A stretch of DNA of 64,000 nucleotides. Origin: an uncultured Clostridia bacterium. GTDB taxonomy: Bacteria > Bacillota > Clostridia > Christensenellales > UBA1242. The notes beneath the pieces are model-generated. The model was not told the DNA's origin. It made no database searches and worked only from the letters and a program-made list of their open reading frames with translations. Shown in pieces: positions 46,062-54,111 of the stretch. Position 1 is the first letter of the stretch; each line of letters opens with the position of its first letter. The translations under genes were made by a program, and so were the position numbers. Location of the stretch: positions 186,001 through 250,000 of the forward strand of contig CAKVHV010000001.1 in NCBI GenBank assembly GCA_934754475.1. Direction: 5' to 3'.

Positions 46062-46463
46062 ATGGAAAATCAAGATTTATTTGAAACAGCGGATAAGTAT
46101 TATGCCGCAAGACAGGAAAGAGATATTCGTGAGCAGGCTTACAAAGATGCAAACGAAGTAGTGGAACAACTAGAACAAGAGTTGATCCAAAAGATGACCG
46201 ACAATGAAGTTTCTACCTTCAAAAGAAATGGTGTTCAGTTCATTGTGGCATCAAGAGAATACCTTTCAGCAAACCCAGAAACTAGAGATGAATTGTATAA
46301 GAGATTCCGTGATAAAGGACTTGACTACCTTTTCACAGTCAATGCAAACACTCTAAGTGGATTTGTGAAAGAACAGAAAAAGGGAAACGAGGACATTATG
46401 CCAGAATGGTTAGATGGACTCATCAATACCTTTGAAAAACAATCAATAAGAATTAAGAAATAG
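46062..46463 (+). CDS. Phage replication-module protein
   Basis: A 133-residue helical, charged protein (coiled coil about 15-50), with a beta part near FKRNGVQFIVASREYLS. It sits between the SNF2 helicase and the probable ssDNA-binding protein, with AAGGAG upstream. Similar small proteins occur at this place in Firmicute siphoviruses. Role unknown. Confidence 0.5.
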   Translation: MENQDLFETADKYYAARQERDIREQAYKDANEVVEQLEQELIQKMTDNEVSTFKRNGVQFIVASREYLSANPETRDELYKRFRDKGLDYLFTVNANTLSGFVKEQKKGNEDIMPEWLDGLINTFEKQSIRIKK

Positions 46464-46473
46464 GAGAATTGTC

Positions 46474-47169
46474 ATGCAAAATGAAATTGTAAAGAAAGAA
46501 ACAGAGTATGCAGTAGAGAGCAGTAATCTCGCTGAATCACTTGGCGAAGAAATGCAAGGACTCAACATCACATTTGACAGAATTAAAGTTCCAAGTGGTG
46601 GTGGACTTGCTTACGAAGTACCAGGCGACAACCCTGAAGAACCGGAACTTGAAAAAGAGTTTGAAGCGGTTATTCTATACCATCACCCAATGCTTTCATA
46701 CTACAAAGAAAAATACAATGGCGCAAACGAAGCACCAAACTGCTCATCAATTGATGGCATCACAGGAATTGATAGAGACACAGGCGAAATGAAGTCGTGC
46801 AAAGATTGTCCTTTCAATGAATTTGGTAGTGGCGAAAATGGTGGTAAAGCCTGCAAGGTTAAAAGAAGAATATTCTTGCTTCGTAAAGGCGAAACTTTGC
46901 CAGTCGTATTTGCTTTGCCTACCACAAGCGTTGGAGACTTTTCAAAATACATTATGAGAATTGTCTCAAAAGGAAGAAAGTCAAATCAAGTGGTTACAAA
47001 GTTCAGTTTGAAAAAGGTTCAAAACTCTGGTGGAATAACTTACAGCAAAGTTGTTGTTTCCCAGGTTAGAGAACTAAACGACATTGAACAAAAATCCATT
47101 GATTCACTTTCGGCGCAGGTTAAGGCTATCGCTAAAAACTTACAAGAAAACTATGAGAACGAGGAATAA
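46474..47169 (+). CDS. Probable phage ssDNA-binding/recombination protein
   Basis: A 231-residue protein with IKVPSGGGLAYEVPGDNPEE (about 37-56), a single zinc-type cluster (CKDCPFNEFGSG with nearby C residues, about 108-128) and a beta-rich rest. The family is common between SNF2 helicase and primase genes in Firmicute phages and is usually left unnamed. ssDNA binding is inferred from place and composition. Confidence 0.5.
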   Translation: MQNEIVKKETEYAVESSNLAESLGEEMQGLNITFDRIKVPSGGGLAYEVPGDNPEEPELEKEFEAVILYHHPMLSYYKEKYNGANEAPNCSSIDGITGIDRDTGEMKSCKDCPFNEFGSGENGGKACKVKRRIFLLRKGETLPVVFALPTTSVGDFSKYIMRIVSKGRKSNQVVTKFSLKKVQNSGGITYSKVVVSQVRELNDIEQKSIDSLSAQVKAIAKNLQENYENEE

Positions 47170-47195
47170 CACTCGACTAGAATAAGGAGAGATCA

Positions 47196-49166
47196 ATGGC
47201 AGATATTTTTGAAGAAATAAATTCACTAGTTAATGTGAAGCAACTTATTGAGTATTATTACCAACCACTCAGAAGAGATAACAAAGTTATCTGCCCATTT
47301 CATAACGAAAAGACTGGTTCTTTGAGCGTAAATGAAAAAGACAATATGTGGAAATGCTTTGGCTGTGGGGCTGGTGGCGATGGCATCAGCTTCGTGGCCA
47401 AGTACAAAAACATAAGTCAAATTGATGCCGCAAAACTTATTGCAAGTGATTTTAATTTACAAGTTGACTTTGGGAAGGAAGAAAAAGATCCCAGCAAACT
47501 AGAAATACGAAAATACATTCTAGAATGCCAAAAAAACTTGGAAAAAACGGATTATTTGCAAAACAGGGGATTGTCTCTGGAAACCTTGCGTTTCTTCGGT
47601 GTTGGATATGACACAAAGAAAAAATGTGTTGTGATTCCATACAATCGAAGTTATACGTACTACCAAACAAGGCGAGTAGATAGAAAAGAATTTTATAAGC
47701 CTGAAAAGGATAAAGCAGGACCAGAGCCAATTTGGAACGACACAGCATTGTATAAGAAAGATACTAGACCAATATTTGTGGTTGAAAGTCCAATCTGTGC
47801 AATGAGCCTTATGCAATACAGTGGAGTTGCAATATCAATTTGTGGGAAAGAAAACAAGAATAAACTAGTTGAATTTTGCAAAAAGATTAAGCCCAAAGCA
47901 CCATTGATTCTATGCCTGGACAACGATGCGCCTGGACAGCAAGCAAATGGAGAATTATATCAAATGCTTAAAGAAGTTGATGTCAAGTGCGTAAAGTTCA
48001 ATGTTGCTGGCAACTACAAAGATCCAAACGAACTATTGCAGAAAGATCCAGCAAAACTATGCGAACGAATCTATCAAGGCAACTTGCAAGCAAAAAGAGT
48101 TGCTTGTGGTAGTGATGACCTAATCACAGCAGAAGATTTGTATAGCATTGAACTAGAAGATTTGAAATGGATAGTCAAAGGACTTATTCCAGAAGGGCTA
48201 TCAATTCTAGTTGCCGCAAGTAAGATAGGTAAGTCTTGGTTGATGATGCAACTTTGTAATGCAATAGTAGAAAGACTTTCATTCCTAAACAAACCTACAA
48301 CGCACAGTGGCGTGCTGTATTTCTCACTAGAAGATAGCGATCGTAGATTGAAAAGAAGAATGAATGTAGTTTGGAAAAACAAAAAGCCTTCACCTGGGGT
48401 TTACTTCAAAACTGAGTGCAAAACCTTAGATACAGGTCTCATAGATCAGCTGACACGAATAGTGAAAGCACACAAAGACATTAAAGTTATAATCTTTGAT
48501 ACTTTTCAAAAAATTCGTGGAACAGCAATGAAAAATGAAAGTGCCTATGCCTATGATTATAGGGAAATGGGCATTCTCAAACAATTTGCAGATAGATATG
48601 GAATCAGCATAATTTTGGTTCATCACACTAGAAAAATGTTAGACCAAGATGATGTTTTCAATATGACAAGTGGTAGTACAGCAATAATCGGTGCATCAGA
48701 CACAGCATTGCTTATCTACAAGAAAAAGCGTGGCGATGAATTCGCTACACTAAATCTCACAGGTCGTGATGTTATAGAACAGGAAATTGTGATAAATCGT
48801 AGCCAAGAACAAGGCATTTGGAGTGTAGTTGGTTCACCTGAAGAACAGGAAGCCAAGCACAAAGAAGAAGCGTTCAACAAAAATCCTATTGCTATGACAC
48901 TATTAAAACTATATGAAAAGAACCCAACAACAGGGTGGGAAGGCTCTGTGCGACAACTTGCCAATGCTTATTGTGATTTGACAGGGGAAGCTTTGCCAGA
49001 CACGGAAGCAAATATAGGCAAAACATTAAACGACTACGACTTTTGCCAACGAATTTACAAGGCAACCAAGTGGGAACATTCAACAAGGCGAAGAAGCAAC
49101 TGCACATTGCATACTTTTAAGCCAAGACAAGTAACATTTTTTGACCGATATGCACCAAAAGACTGA
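47196..49166 (+). CDS. Phage primase-helicase fusion
   Basis: A 656-residue protein. The N-terminal CHC2 zinc finger (CPFH near 29, CFGCGAGGD near 53) is followed by a TOPRIM primase core (FVVESPICAMSLMQYS, LILCLDNDAPGQQ, about 190-250) and a RepA/AAA_25 helicase (SILVAASKIGKSWLMMQLCN, about 333-352; IIFDTFQKIRG; LVHHTRKM). It would unwind DNA and prime synthesis at the phage origin, which probably lies just downstream. Confidence 0.9.
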   Translation: MADIFEEINSLVNVKQLIEYYYQPLRRDNKVICPFHNEKTGSLSVNEKDNMWKCFGCGAGGDGISFVAKYKNISQIDAAKLIASDFNLQVDFGKEEKDPSKLEIRKYILECQKNLEKTDYLQNRGLSLETLRFFGVGYDTKKKCVVIPYNRSYTYYQTRRVDRKEFYKPEKDKAGPEPIWNDTALYKKDTRPIFVVESPICAMSLMQYSGVAISICGKENKNKLVEFCKKIKPKAPLILCLDNDAPGQQANGELYQMLKEVDVKCVKFNVAGNYKDPNELLQKDPAKLCERIYQGNLQAKRVACGSDDLITAEDLYSIELEDLKWIVKGLIPEGLSILVAASKIGKSWLMMQLCNAIVERLSFLNKPTTHSGVLYFSLEDSDRRLKRRMNVVWKNKKPSPGVYFKTECKTLDTGLIDQLTRIVKAHKDIKVIIFDTFQKIRGTAMKNESAYAYDYREMGILKQFADRYGISIILVHHTRKMLDQDDVFNMTSGSTAIIGASDTALLIYKKKRGDEFATLNLTGRDVIEQEIVINRSQEQGIWSVVGSPEEQEAKHKEEAFNKNPIAMTLLKLYEKNPTTGWEGSVRQLANAYCDLTGEALPDTEANIGKTLNDYDFCQRIYKATKWEHSTRRRSNCTLHTFKPRQVTFFDRYAPKD

Positions 49167-49182
49167 AATGGTATATAAAAAG

Positions 49183-49399
49183 CCCTTACACTCCTTACAC
49201 TGCTTACACTAAAAATAGTGAATAGTCCGAAAAATAAAGGCTTTTAACATAAATCTATCCACAAATTGTCCTTACACTTTCCTTACACTTACTTACACTC
49301 TCCTTACACTAAAACCAGGTAAAACACAAAAGTATCCCTACGATTTTGATATTTTCTTACATTTCCTAGTAAAAGTGTAAGGAGTGTAGGCAGTGTAGG
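49183..49399. repeat. Iteron array, candidate phage origin
   Basis: Seven direct copies of CTTACACT in 49183-49310 (cores ending at 49192, 49201, 49210, 49278, 49289, 49299, 49310) and three inverted copies (AGTGTAAGG, AGTGTAGG, AGTGTAGG, 49374-49399). A DnaA-box-like CTATCCACA (49255-49263, one mismatch to TTATCCACA) lies between. The array follows the primase-helicase gene directly, as phage and plasmid origins often do. Confidence 0.7.
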
Positions 49400-49417
49400 T
49401 GTTTTATAGGAGAATTT

Positions 49418-49699
49418 ATGAAAGAGCAAACCATTGTAGATAAAATTAAGGCTTATCTAAAAACAATACCGAACCTGTTCTTCTGGAAAGAACATGGTGG
49501 ACAATACGGAACAGCAGGAATTCCAGACATAATTGTCTGCTATAAAGGGAAATTTATAGCATTTGAATGCAAATTGCCAGGAAGAAAACCGACACTTTTG
49601 CAAGCAATTACACTAAAAAAGATTATGCTAGCAGGTGGAATTGCTGTTGTTGTAACCAGCCTTGACCAGGCTAAGGAAATTATAGAATCAATCAAATAA
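49418..49699 (+). CDS. VRR-NUC-domain nuclease
   Basis: A 93-residue stand-alone VRR-NUC (PD-(D/E)xK-like) domain: GTAGIPDIIVCYKGKFIAFE then CKLPGRKPT gives the Asp and Glu-x-Lys catalytic residues. Phage VRR-NUC proteins process replication or recombination intermediates. The ribosome site (AGGAG) is at the edge of the iteron array. Confidence 0.85.
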   Translation: MKEQTIVDKIKAYLKTIPNLFFWKEHGGQYGTAGIPDIIVCYKGKFIAFECKLPGRKPTLLQAITLKKIMLAGGIAVVVTSLDQAKEIIESIK

Positions 49700-49710
49700 A
49701 GGAGAAATGG

Positions 49711-50163
49711 ATGGACTTATTGCTACACAAAGTCAATCTAACAGATGAGGTCAAGTTTGATTATGAGACATCAATAAGTCCAAACTTTGACCTTATATCA
49801 AAAGAGATTAAAAACGAACTAGAATTTTATATTCAACAACACACGAAAATCTGGCACAAACGCTATATGCGATTAACCTACTATGATGAACAGTCCGACT
49901 CAATGCTTATGTTTTTCATAAGAGAATATAAACAATTTCTTTCAATGAAAACTTGGAATGTAGTTGGTGTTTGTTTAGCAGAAGATTGGAACGAAGAACT
50001 AGAAGAGTGTGGACAAATAAAGGCTTGGCTTGACACCACTTTAACACCAAAAGAAGATGAATTAGATTGGGTGGAAGTGTTAAGGTTAAGGCAAGAACAA
50101 GAAGAAAGAGAGCGAAAATTAGATGAAAAGGAGCAAGAGAAGTATGACCGATTATTCAGTTAA
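49711..50163 (+). CDS. Phage hypothetical protein
   Basis: A 150-residue protein, N-terminal alpha/beta, C-terminal strongly charged coiled coil (LRQEQEERERKLDEKEQEKY). Strong GGAG. Overlaps the following regulator by 20 bases. Family not recognised. Confidence 0.5.
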   Translation: MDLLLHKVNLTDEVKFDYETSISPNFDLISKEIKNELEFYIQQHTKIWHKRYMRLTYYDEQSDSMLMFFIREYKQFLSMKTWNVVGVCLAEDWNEELEECGQIKAWLDTTLTPKEDELDWVEVLRLRQEQEERERKLDEKEQEKYDRLFS

Positions 50164-50455
50164 TGAACTACTAAACAATTACCATTTGAATAAAAGCAAA
50201 TTGAAATTGATTGGATATAAAGACAATAAAAACAACGAAAATTTACTAGAATTAAAAGAAGAAATGGATATGCTGGACTACTGCATCAACATACTGCCAG
50301 AAGAAGAAAAGACAATTATAACCAACCATTATATTAAAAGAATGTCCCTAAGGCAGTTGAGCAAAGTGCTTATAATGGCACGAACAACTATCACAAGAAA
50401 GTTAAAAAATGCAGAAAATTTGCTTGAAAAGTTGTTAAAATCTGCAAAAAACTGA
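50144..50455 (+). CDS. ArpU/sigma region-4-like late regulator
   Basis: A 103-residue protein with a C-terminal helix-turn-helix (ITNHYIKRMSLRQLSKVL then ARTTITRKLKNA) typical of the ArpU/RinA/phage sigma-like regulators that switch on packaging and morphogenesis genes. ATG 50144 with AAAGGAG. It is the last gene before HNH-terminase. Confidence 0.7.
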   Translation: MTDYSVNELLNNYHLNKSKLKLIGYKDNKNNENLLELKEEMDMLDYCINILPEEEKTIITNHYIKRMSLRQLSKVLIMARTTITRKLKNAENLLEKLLKSAKN

Positions 50456-50560
50456 AAAAAAGGTTAAATTTGGGACAGTTTGATGCCGAAAAAGTTAAAA
50501 ACCATACCAAAAATGGGGTAATAATATAAAGTGAAGGCACAAGAAAAAAGGAGTTAGCAA

Positions 50561-50947
50561 ATGCCACACAAACCAAAGCACCCTTGTGGATATCCAGGTT
50601 GTCCAAATCTAACAAATGACAGGTTCTGTGATGTTCATAAGAAAAAGGTTGATTCAACCTATAACAAATATGAAAGAGATAATTTCAGTAGAACATTCTA
50701 CAATTCACCTAGATGGCGTGAGTTAAGAAAAAGGAAACTAACAATTTCTCCATTATGTGAAGAATGCAAAAAGAATGGAACTTTCGTGAAAGCAACTATG
50801 GTTGATCATATCACACCAATAAAGCAAGGTGGAGAAGCTTTTGATATTAACAATTTGCAGTCCTTATGTTGGTCGTGCCATAGCAGAAAATCAGTCCAAG
50901 AAGGTAGTCGTTTTGGAAGAAAAAATAGTCAAAAAACTTGCGATTAA
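50561..50947 (+). CDS. HNH endonuclease of the packaging module
   Basis: A 128-residue protein. The zinc-binding cysteines (CGYPGC, CEECKKNG, CWSCH) frame the HNH core VDHITPIKQGG and FDINNLQSLCWSCHSRK. HNH proteins next to terminase in cos phages (HK97 gp74-like) help terminase cut cos sites. Position one cassette before terS fits that. Confidence 0.85.
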   Translation: MPHKPKHPCGYPGCPNLTNDRFCDVHKKKVDSTYNKYERDNFSRTFYNSPRWRELRKRKLTISPLCEECKKNGTFVKATMVDHITPIKQGGEAFDINNLQSLCWSCHSRKSVQEGSRFGRKNSQKTCD

Positions 50948-50950
50948 GTC

Positions 50951-50976
50951 TGGACTTTGATAGGTGTTTGCGGTAT
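50951..50976 (+). repeat. Intergenic element, copy 1
   Basis: TGGACTT at 50951-50957, 12 bases, GCGGTAT at 50970-50976, beginning 4 bases past the HNH stop. TGGACT and the following TATTGT, 17 bases apart, resemble a weak -35/-10 pair. Confidence 0.6.
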
Positions 50977-51004
50977 TGTTTGTGTTGTAAAAAAGGAGAA
51001 GATA

Positions 51005-51385
51005 ATGGAGACATTAGAAGAAAAATTGAAACAATTCAAACATACAAAAGCAGTTGGAGATGGTTACCCAAGAGGTTATAAATCACACATAAATGCTTTT
51101 ATGGAAGGCTTCAATAGTGGAAGATTTAACTCATACAAAGATGAGTATTTCGTAGAAACTAGACAATATGCAAATGAGCAACTAGCAGAATACAACAAAA
51201 AGATTAAAGAGAATTGGAAAGAAGCTAGATGCCAAGTGGTTGCTAGAATATTACAAATAGAAGAAAAAGAAAGACTAAACAAACTACTATATGGTAATTC
51301 ATTGAACAACCAAAAAGAAGAAGCACTAAAAAGAGTTTTAGAGTTCGTGTGCGAAAGCTTACCAGTATTAAAAGAAGGCGAATAA
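51005..51385 (+). CDS. Small accessory phage protein
   Basis: A 126-residue, lysine/glutamate-rich helical protein with ATG 51005 after AAAGGAG. N-terminal sequence KAVGDGYPRGYKSHINAFME. First gene after element copy 1. No family recognised. Confidence 0.5.
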   Translation: METLEEKLKQFKHTKAVGDGYPRGYKSHINAFMEGFNSGRFNSYKDEYFVETRQYANEQLAEYNKKIKENWKEARCQVVARILQIEEKERLNKLLYGNSLNNQKEEALKRVLEFVCESLPVLKEGE

Positions 51386-51386
51386 T

Positions 51387-51617
51387 ATGAAACAACAATT
51401 CAACCTTAAAGAATACACAAAGAAAGACATAGAAGATGCAATAGAAACAATCCAAGATGGTATGAGATTCAATTGCGAACAGATGAAAGTAAATATGAAC
51501 AAACCAAACTTCAGCGAGTTAAATGTGGACTTGTATATGCGAAATCTAAAACTAGAAAAGGACTTGAACAAATTCCAAAGAGAGAAAGCTAGAAGAATAA
51601 GACACAGCAATTGGTAG
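51387..51617 (+). CDS. Small accessory phage protein
   Basis: A 76-residue charged helical protein starting one base after the previous stop, probably coupled. Conserved-looking segment DIEDAIETIQDGMRFNCEQM. Function unknown. Confidence 0.45.
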   Translation: MKQQFNLKEYTKKDIEDAIETIQDGMRFNCEQMKVNMNKPNFSELNVDLYMRNLKLEKDLNKFQREKARRIRHSNW

Positions 51618-51840
51618 GCCCAGGGGCGGTCAAATCTCTACGACTTTCAACTTGCAAAGCGGGCAGGCAGTCGCGCGTAAATTTTCGCAAAATCAAAAAT
51701 CAAAAAAATAATCAAAATATTCAATATAAAAACACAGCAGAACCCTTGAAATTGCTGTGTTTTTTGCTGTTTTGATTTCTACTGAAAAAATCAAAATAAA
51801 ATCAAAAAACAATCAAAAATAAATCAAAAAAGGAGAAAAA
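51616..51840. other. Candidate cos/packaging site region
   Basis: A GC-rich patch (about 51616-51687, with GGGGCGGTC, GCGGGCAGGCAG and CGCGCG) stands out from the AT-rich surroundings. About seven ATCAAAA copies flank it (51690-51720 and 51787-51835). It lies between HNH and the terminase small subunit, where cos sites are found in related phages. The AATCAAAA copies could be TerS-binding repeats. Confidence 0.5.
51730..51765 (+). terminator. Terminator before terS
   Basis: AAACACAGCA pairs with TGCTGTGTTT across a 13-base loop, then T run. Confidence 0.8.
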
Positions 51841-51841
51841 T

Positions 51842-52330
51842 ATGGCGAGTGGCGGATATAGAGTTGGTGCAGGGCGACCAAAGAAATCAGTAACTGAAAA
51901 GATACTAAACGGTAACCCTGGCAAAAGAAAAATTGGTGTGTTGGAATTTGGCGATGAAGCTGAGATTCCAAACAAACCAGCATCTTGGTTAAGTCCAAAA
52001 GCAAAAGAAATTTGGAAACAAGTGTATGAATGGCTAGAAAAAATTGGTTGCACAAAAGGTGTGCTCCCATACAACCTAGATGAATATGCTCACTGCAAGT
52101 CCAGATGGCTTGAATGTGAAGAAGCAATCACAACTCACGGCTTCCTATTAAAAGATGCAAATGGAAAAACAATCAACAATCCTTGTATTCAAATGGCTCA
52201 AAATTATTTGAGACAGACCAATGATGTGTGGGCTAAAATCTTCGCAGTTGTAAGAGAGACAAAACTGACAGATTGGAACGAAGATAACCCAAACAATGAC
52301 ATAATGGAAAACATACTGAGAGGTAAGTGA
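51842..52330 (+). CDS. terS: Terminase small subunit, P27 type
   Basis: A 162-residue protein. The N-terminal GAGRPKKS and NGNPGKRK basic segments, then LSPKAKEIWKQVYEWLEKIG and LRQTNDVWAKIFAVV, match the P27-family terminase small subunit, which recognises the packaging site. The last base pair overlaps the methyltransferase start. Confidence 0.85.
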   Translation: MASGGYRVGAGRPKKSVTEKILNGNPGKRKIGVLEFGDEAEIPNKPASWLSPKAKEIWKQVYEWLEKIGCTKGVLPYNLDEYAHCKSRWLECEEAITTHGFLLKDANGKTINNPCIQMAQNYLRQTNDVWAKIFAVVRETKLTDWNEDNPNNDIMENILRGK

Positions 52331-53649
52331 TGCTAAAGGTAATTGAGTTATTCGCTGGCGTTGGCTCTCAAACGCAAGCATTAAAAAACATTGGCGTAGA
52401 ACACGAAGTTGTTGCAATATCAGATAACGATATGCACGCCGACAAAACCTACCGAGCATTACACGATCCAAATGTAAATAACCTTGGCGACATAACCAAA
52501 ATACAAAGTTTGCCGAAAGCAGATTTGTGGACATACAGTTTTCCTTGCCAAGACATTTCAGTAGCAGGATTGCAAAGAGGACTAGAGCAAGGAAGTGGAA
52601 CAAGGTCAGGGTTACTTTGGGAAGTAGAACGATTGCTGATAAAAGCAAAAGAACAGGGAACACTGCCCAAGTACTTACTGCTAGAAAATGTAAAGAACTT
52701 AATAGGAAAGAAATTCAAAGACAACTACGAAAAATGGTTGTCTTTTTTGTCGTCTCTTGGATACACGACTTACACAAAAGTGCTAAACGCAAAGGACTTT
52801 GGTGTCCCACAAAACAGGGAAAGAGTGTTTGGTGTTTCAATACTTGGCGATCACGAACCTTATGAGTTCCCAAAACCAAGAGAACTGAAAATAAGGCTCA
52901 AAGACATTTTGGAAGAAAATGTTGAAGAAAAGTATTACTTAAAGGCATCTACAATAATCAGCATACTAAACACAACATTCAATCAGCGAGCAGGACTATT
53001 GCACGGTGGCAACGATGTTTGTGCAACACTATGTGCCAGGGATTATAGAGAACCAAAACTCATTGCTGTTGGAAAACTCGAAGGCGGAGTTTGGGATAAA
53101 AGATACAATCAAATAAGGCAAGTGTTTGATCCAAATGGCATAAGTCCAACTATAATGGCTGGTGGCGGTGGTGGCACTGAAACAAAGATAATTGCAATTC
53201 GTGGCAGAGAGCAAGGTCAAGTCATTGAACCAAATGATAAAGGAACTAGTAATGCTTTGACAACAGTGCAAAAAGATAACCTAGTTATGGAAAAGCCGAA
53301 CAAATTGGTGTGTCGTGGATACAAAAAGTTTACAGACAAAAATGGCTATATTCCAGAACTATTCAATCCTTATCACGGTAAAGAAATAAAAGACATTGCA
53401 CCAACACAAACAACAAAGTGTGGAATAGACACAAGCACAGCAACAGTGCTTAAAGCAGAAAAACAAATAGATTGCATAAGAATTAGAAAACTAACACCAA
53501 CAGAGTGCTGGCGACTTATGGGCTGGAACGATGAGCAAATTGCAAAGGTTAAGGCATCAGGAATAAGCAACACTCAAATGTACAAACAAGCAGGAAATGG
53601 CATTGTAGTAACAGTGTTAGAAGCAATCTTCAAAAATCTATTCCTTTAA
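52330..53649 (+). CDS. dcm: DNA cytosine-5 methyltransferase
   Basis: A 439-residue C5-MTase. Motif I VIELFAGVGSQ (about 4-14), catalytic PCQD with Cys73, motif VI LLLENVKN, motif VIII region VPQNRERVFGV, target-recognition region about 210-370, motifs IX-X LTPTECWRLMGW and YKQAGNGI. Probably protects the phage genome from host restriction. No partner endonuclease is adjacent. GTG 52327 is an alternative start. Confidence 0.92.
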   Translation: MLKVIELFAGVGSQTQALKNIGVEHEVVAISDNDMHADKTYRALHDPNVNNLGDITKIQSLPKADLWTYSFPCQDISVAGLQRGLEQGSGTRSGLLWEVERLLIKAKEQGTLPKYLLLENVKNLIGKKFKDNYEKWLSFLSSLGYTTYTKVLNAKDFGVPQNRERVFGVSILGDHEPYEFPKPRELKIRLKDILEENVEEKYYLKASTIISILNTTFNQRAGLLHGGNDVCATLCARDYREPKLIAVGKLEGGVWDKRYNQIRQVFDPNGISPTIMAGGGGGTETKIIAIRGREQGQVIEPNDKGTSNALTTVQKDNLVMEKPNKLVCRGYKKFTDKNGYIPELFNPYHGKEIKDIAPTQTTKCGIDTSTATVLKAEKQIDCIRIRKLTPTECWRLMGWNDEQIAKVKASGISNTQMYKQAGNGIVVTVLEAIFKNLFL

Positions 53650-53651
53650 CC

Positions 53652-53677
53652 TGGACTTGCAAAGCCTTATGCGGTAT
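53652..53677 (+). repeat. Intergenic element, copy 2
   Basis: TGGACTT (53652-53658), 12 bases, GCGGTAT (53671-53677), starting 3 bases past the dcm stop. Followed by GTTTGTTGTCGGAGGG and the start of the zinc-ribbon gene. Confidence 0.6.
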
Positions 53678-53700
53678 GTTTGTTGTCGGAGGGAATAACA

Positions 53701-53925
53701 ATGTACGATGAATTCTTTATGAAAAAATTTTGCGATAGGTGTGGCAAAGGCCTAAGTCAAGGTCGCATAATGTCAATGTTCAATGAAGATTGCATTTGTA
53801 TGGAGTGCAAGGAACAAGAGAAAAAAAGACCAGACTACAAGCAAGCAGTAGAGAAAGATACAAACGAATATCTACGCAAGATAAAATTAAAAATTAAATA
53901 TGGCAAAAAAGATGACAAAAAATAA
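53701..53925 (+). CDS. Small zinc-ribbon protein
   Basis: A 74-residue protein with CDRCGKG and CICMECKEQE cysteine pairs and a basic C-terminus. GGAGGG upstream of ATG 53701. First gene after element copy 2. Confidence 0.55.
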   Translation: MYDEFFMKKFCDRCGKGLSQGRIMSMFNEDCICMECKEQEKKRPDYKQAVEKDTNEYLRKIKLKIKYGKKDDKK

Positions 53926-53936
53926 TTAAAGTATGC

Positions 53937-53942
53937 TATAAT
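53937..53942 (+). promoter_or_regulatory. Possible extended -10 overlapping the riboswitch P1
   Basis: TGCTATAAT (TATAAT at 53937-53942). The predicted start (about 53949) would cut away most of the P1 5' strand, so read-through from upstream may be the functional transcript. Confidence 0.35.
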
Positions 53943-53944
53943 AG

Positions 53945-54035
53945 AACCATCCATAGAGAGTGTGCGAGAGACCAAACTCAATGACCACACAGCAACCTAG
54001 CATAAGACAAGGTGCTCCAGTTTGGAACGATGGTT
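53945..54035 (+). promoter_or_regulatory. SAM-I (S-box) riboswitch aptamer
   Basis: P1 is AACCATC (53945-53951) with GATGGTT (54029-54035). Inside are the conserved S-box elements in order: AGAG, the P2 strand GTGTG, GAGAGACC, CTCAATGA (kink-turn), CACAC, CAGCAACC, AAGGTGCTCC and the P4 hairpin CCAGTTTGG. In the known class, bound SAM stabilises P1 and switches off downstream genes. It lies directly upstream of metK. Confidence 0.85.
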
Positions 54036-54053
54036 ATAGAATAGTGTGCTTCT

Positions 54054-54079
54054 GTCACATCGTTATGATGGGATTTTTT
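54054..54079 (+). terminator. Riboswitch expression platform
   Basis: CATC (54058-54061) and GATG (54067-54070) close a small stem, extended outward past one mismatch, followed by six T. AACGATG (54026-54032), which overlaps the P1 3' strand, can instead pair with CATCGTT (54058-54064). The two states are exclusive, the classic anti-terminator/terminator switch. Confidence 0.7.
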
Positions 54080-54111
54080 ATGGAAATAAAAAGTAAAAAG
54101 GAAGTAAAGCT

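Noticed and set aside
49183..49399. CRISPR array
   Set aside because: The repeats are only 8-9 bases, irregularly spaced and in both orientations. This fits iterons, not CRISPR.
52148..52663. 171-codon antisense frame over terS/dcm
   Set aside because: Lies opposite two well-supported genes and has shadow-type composition.
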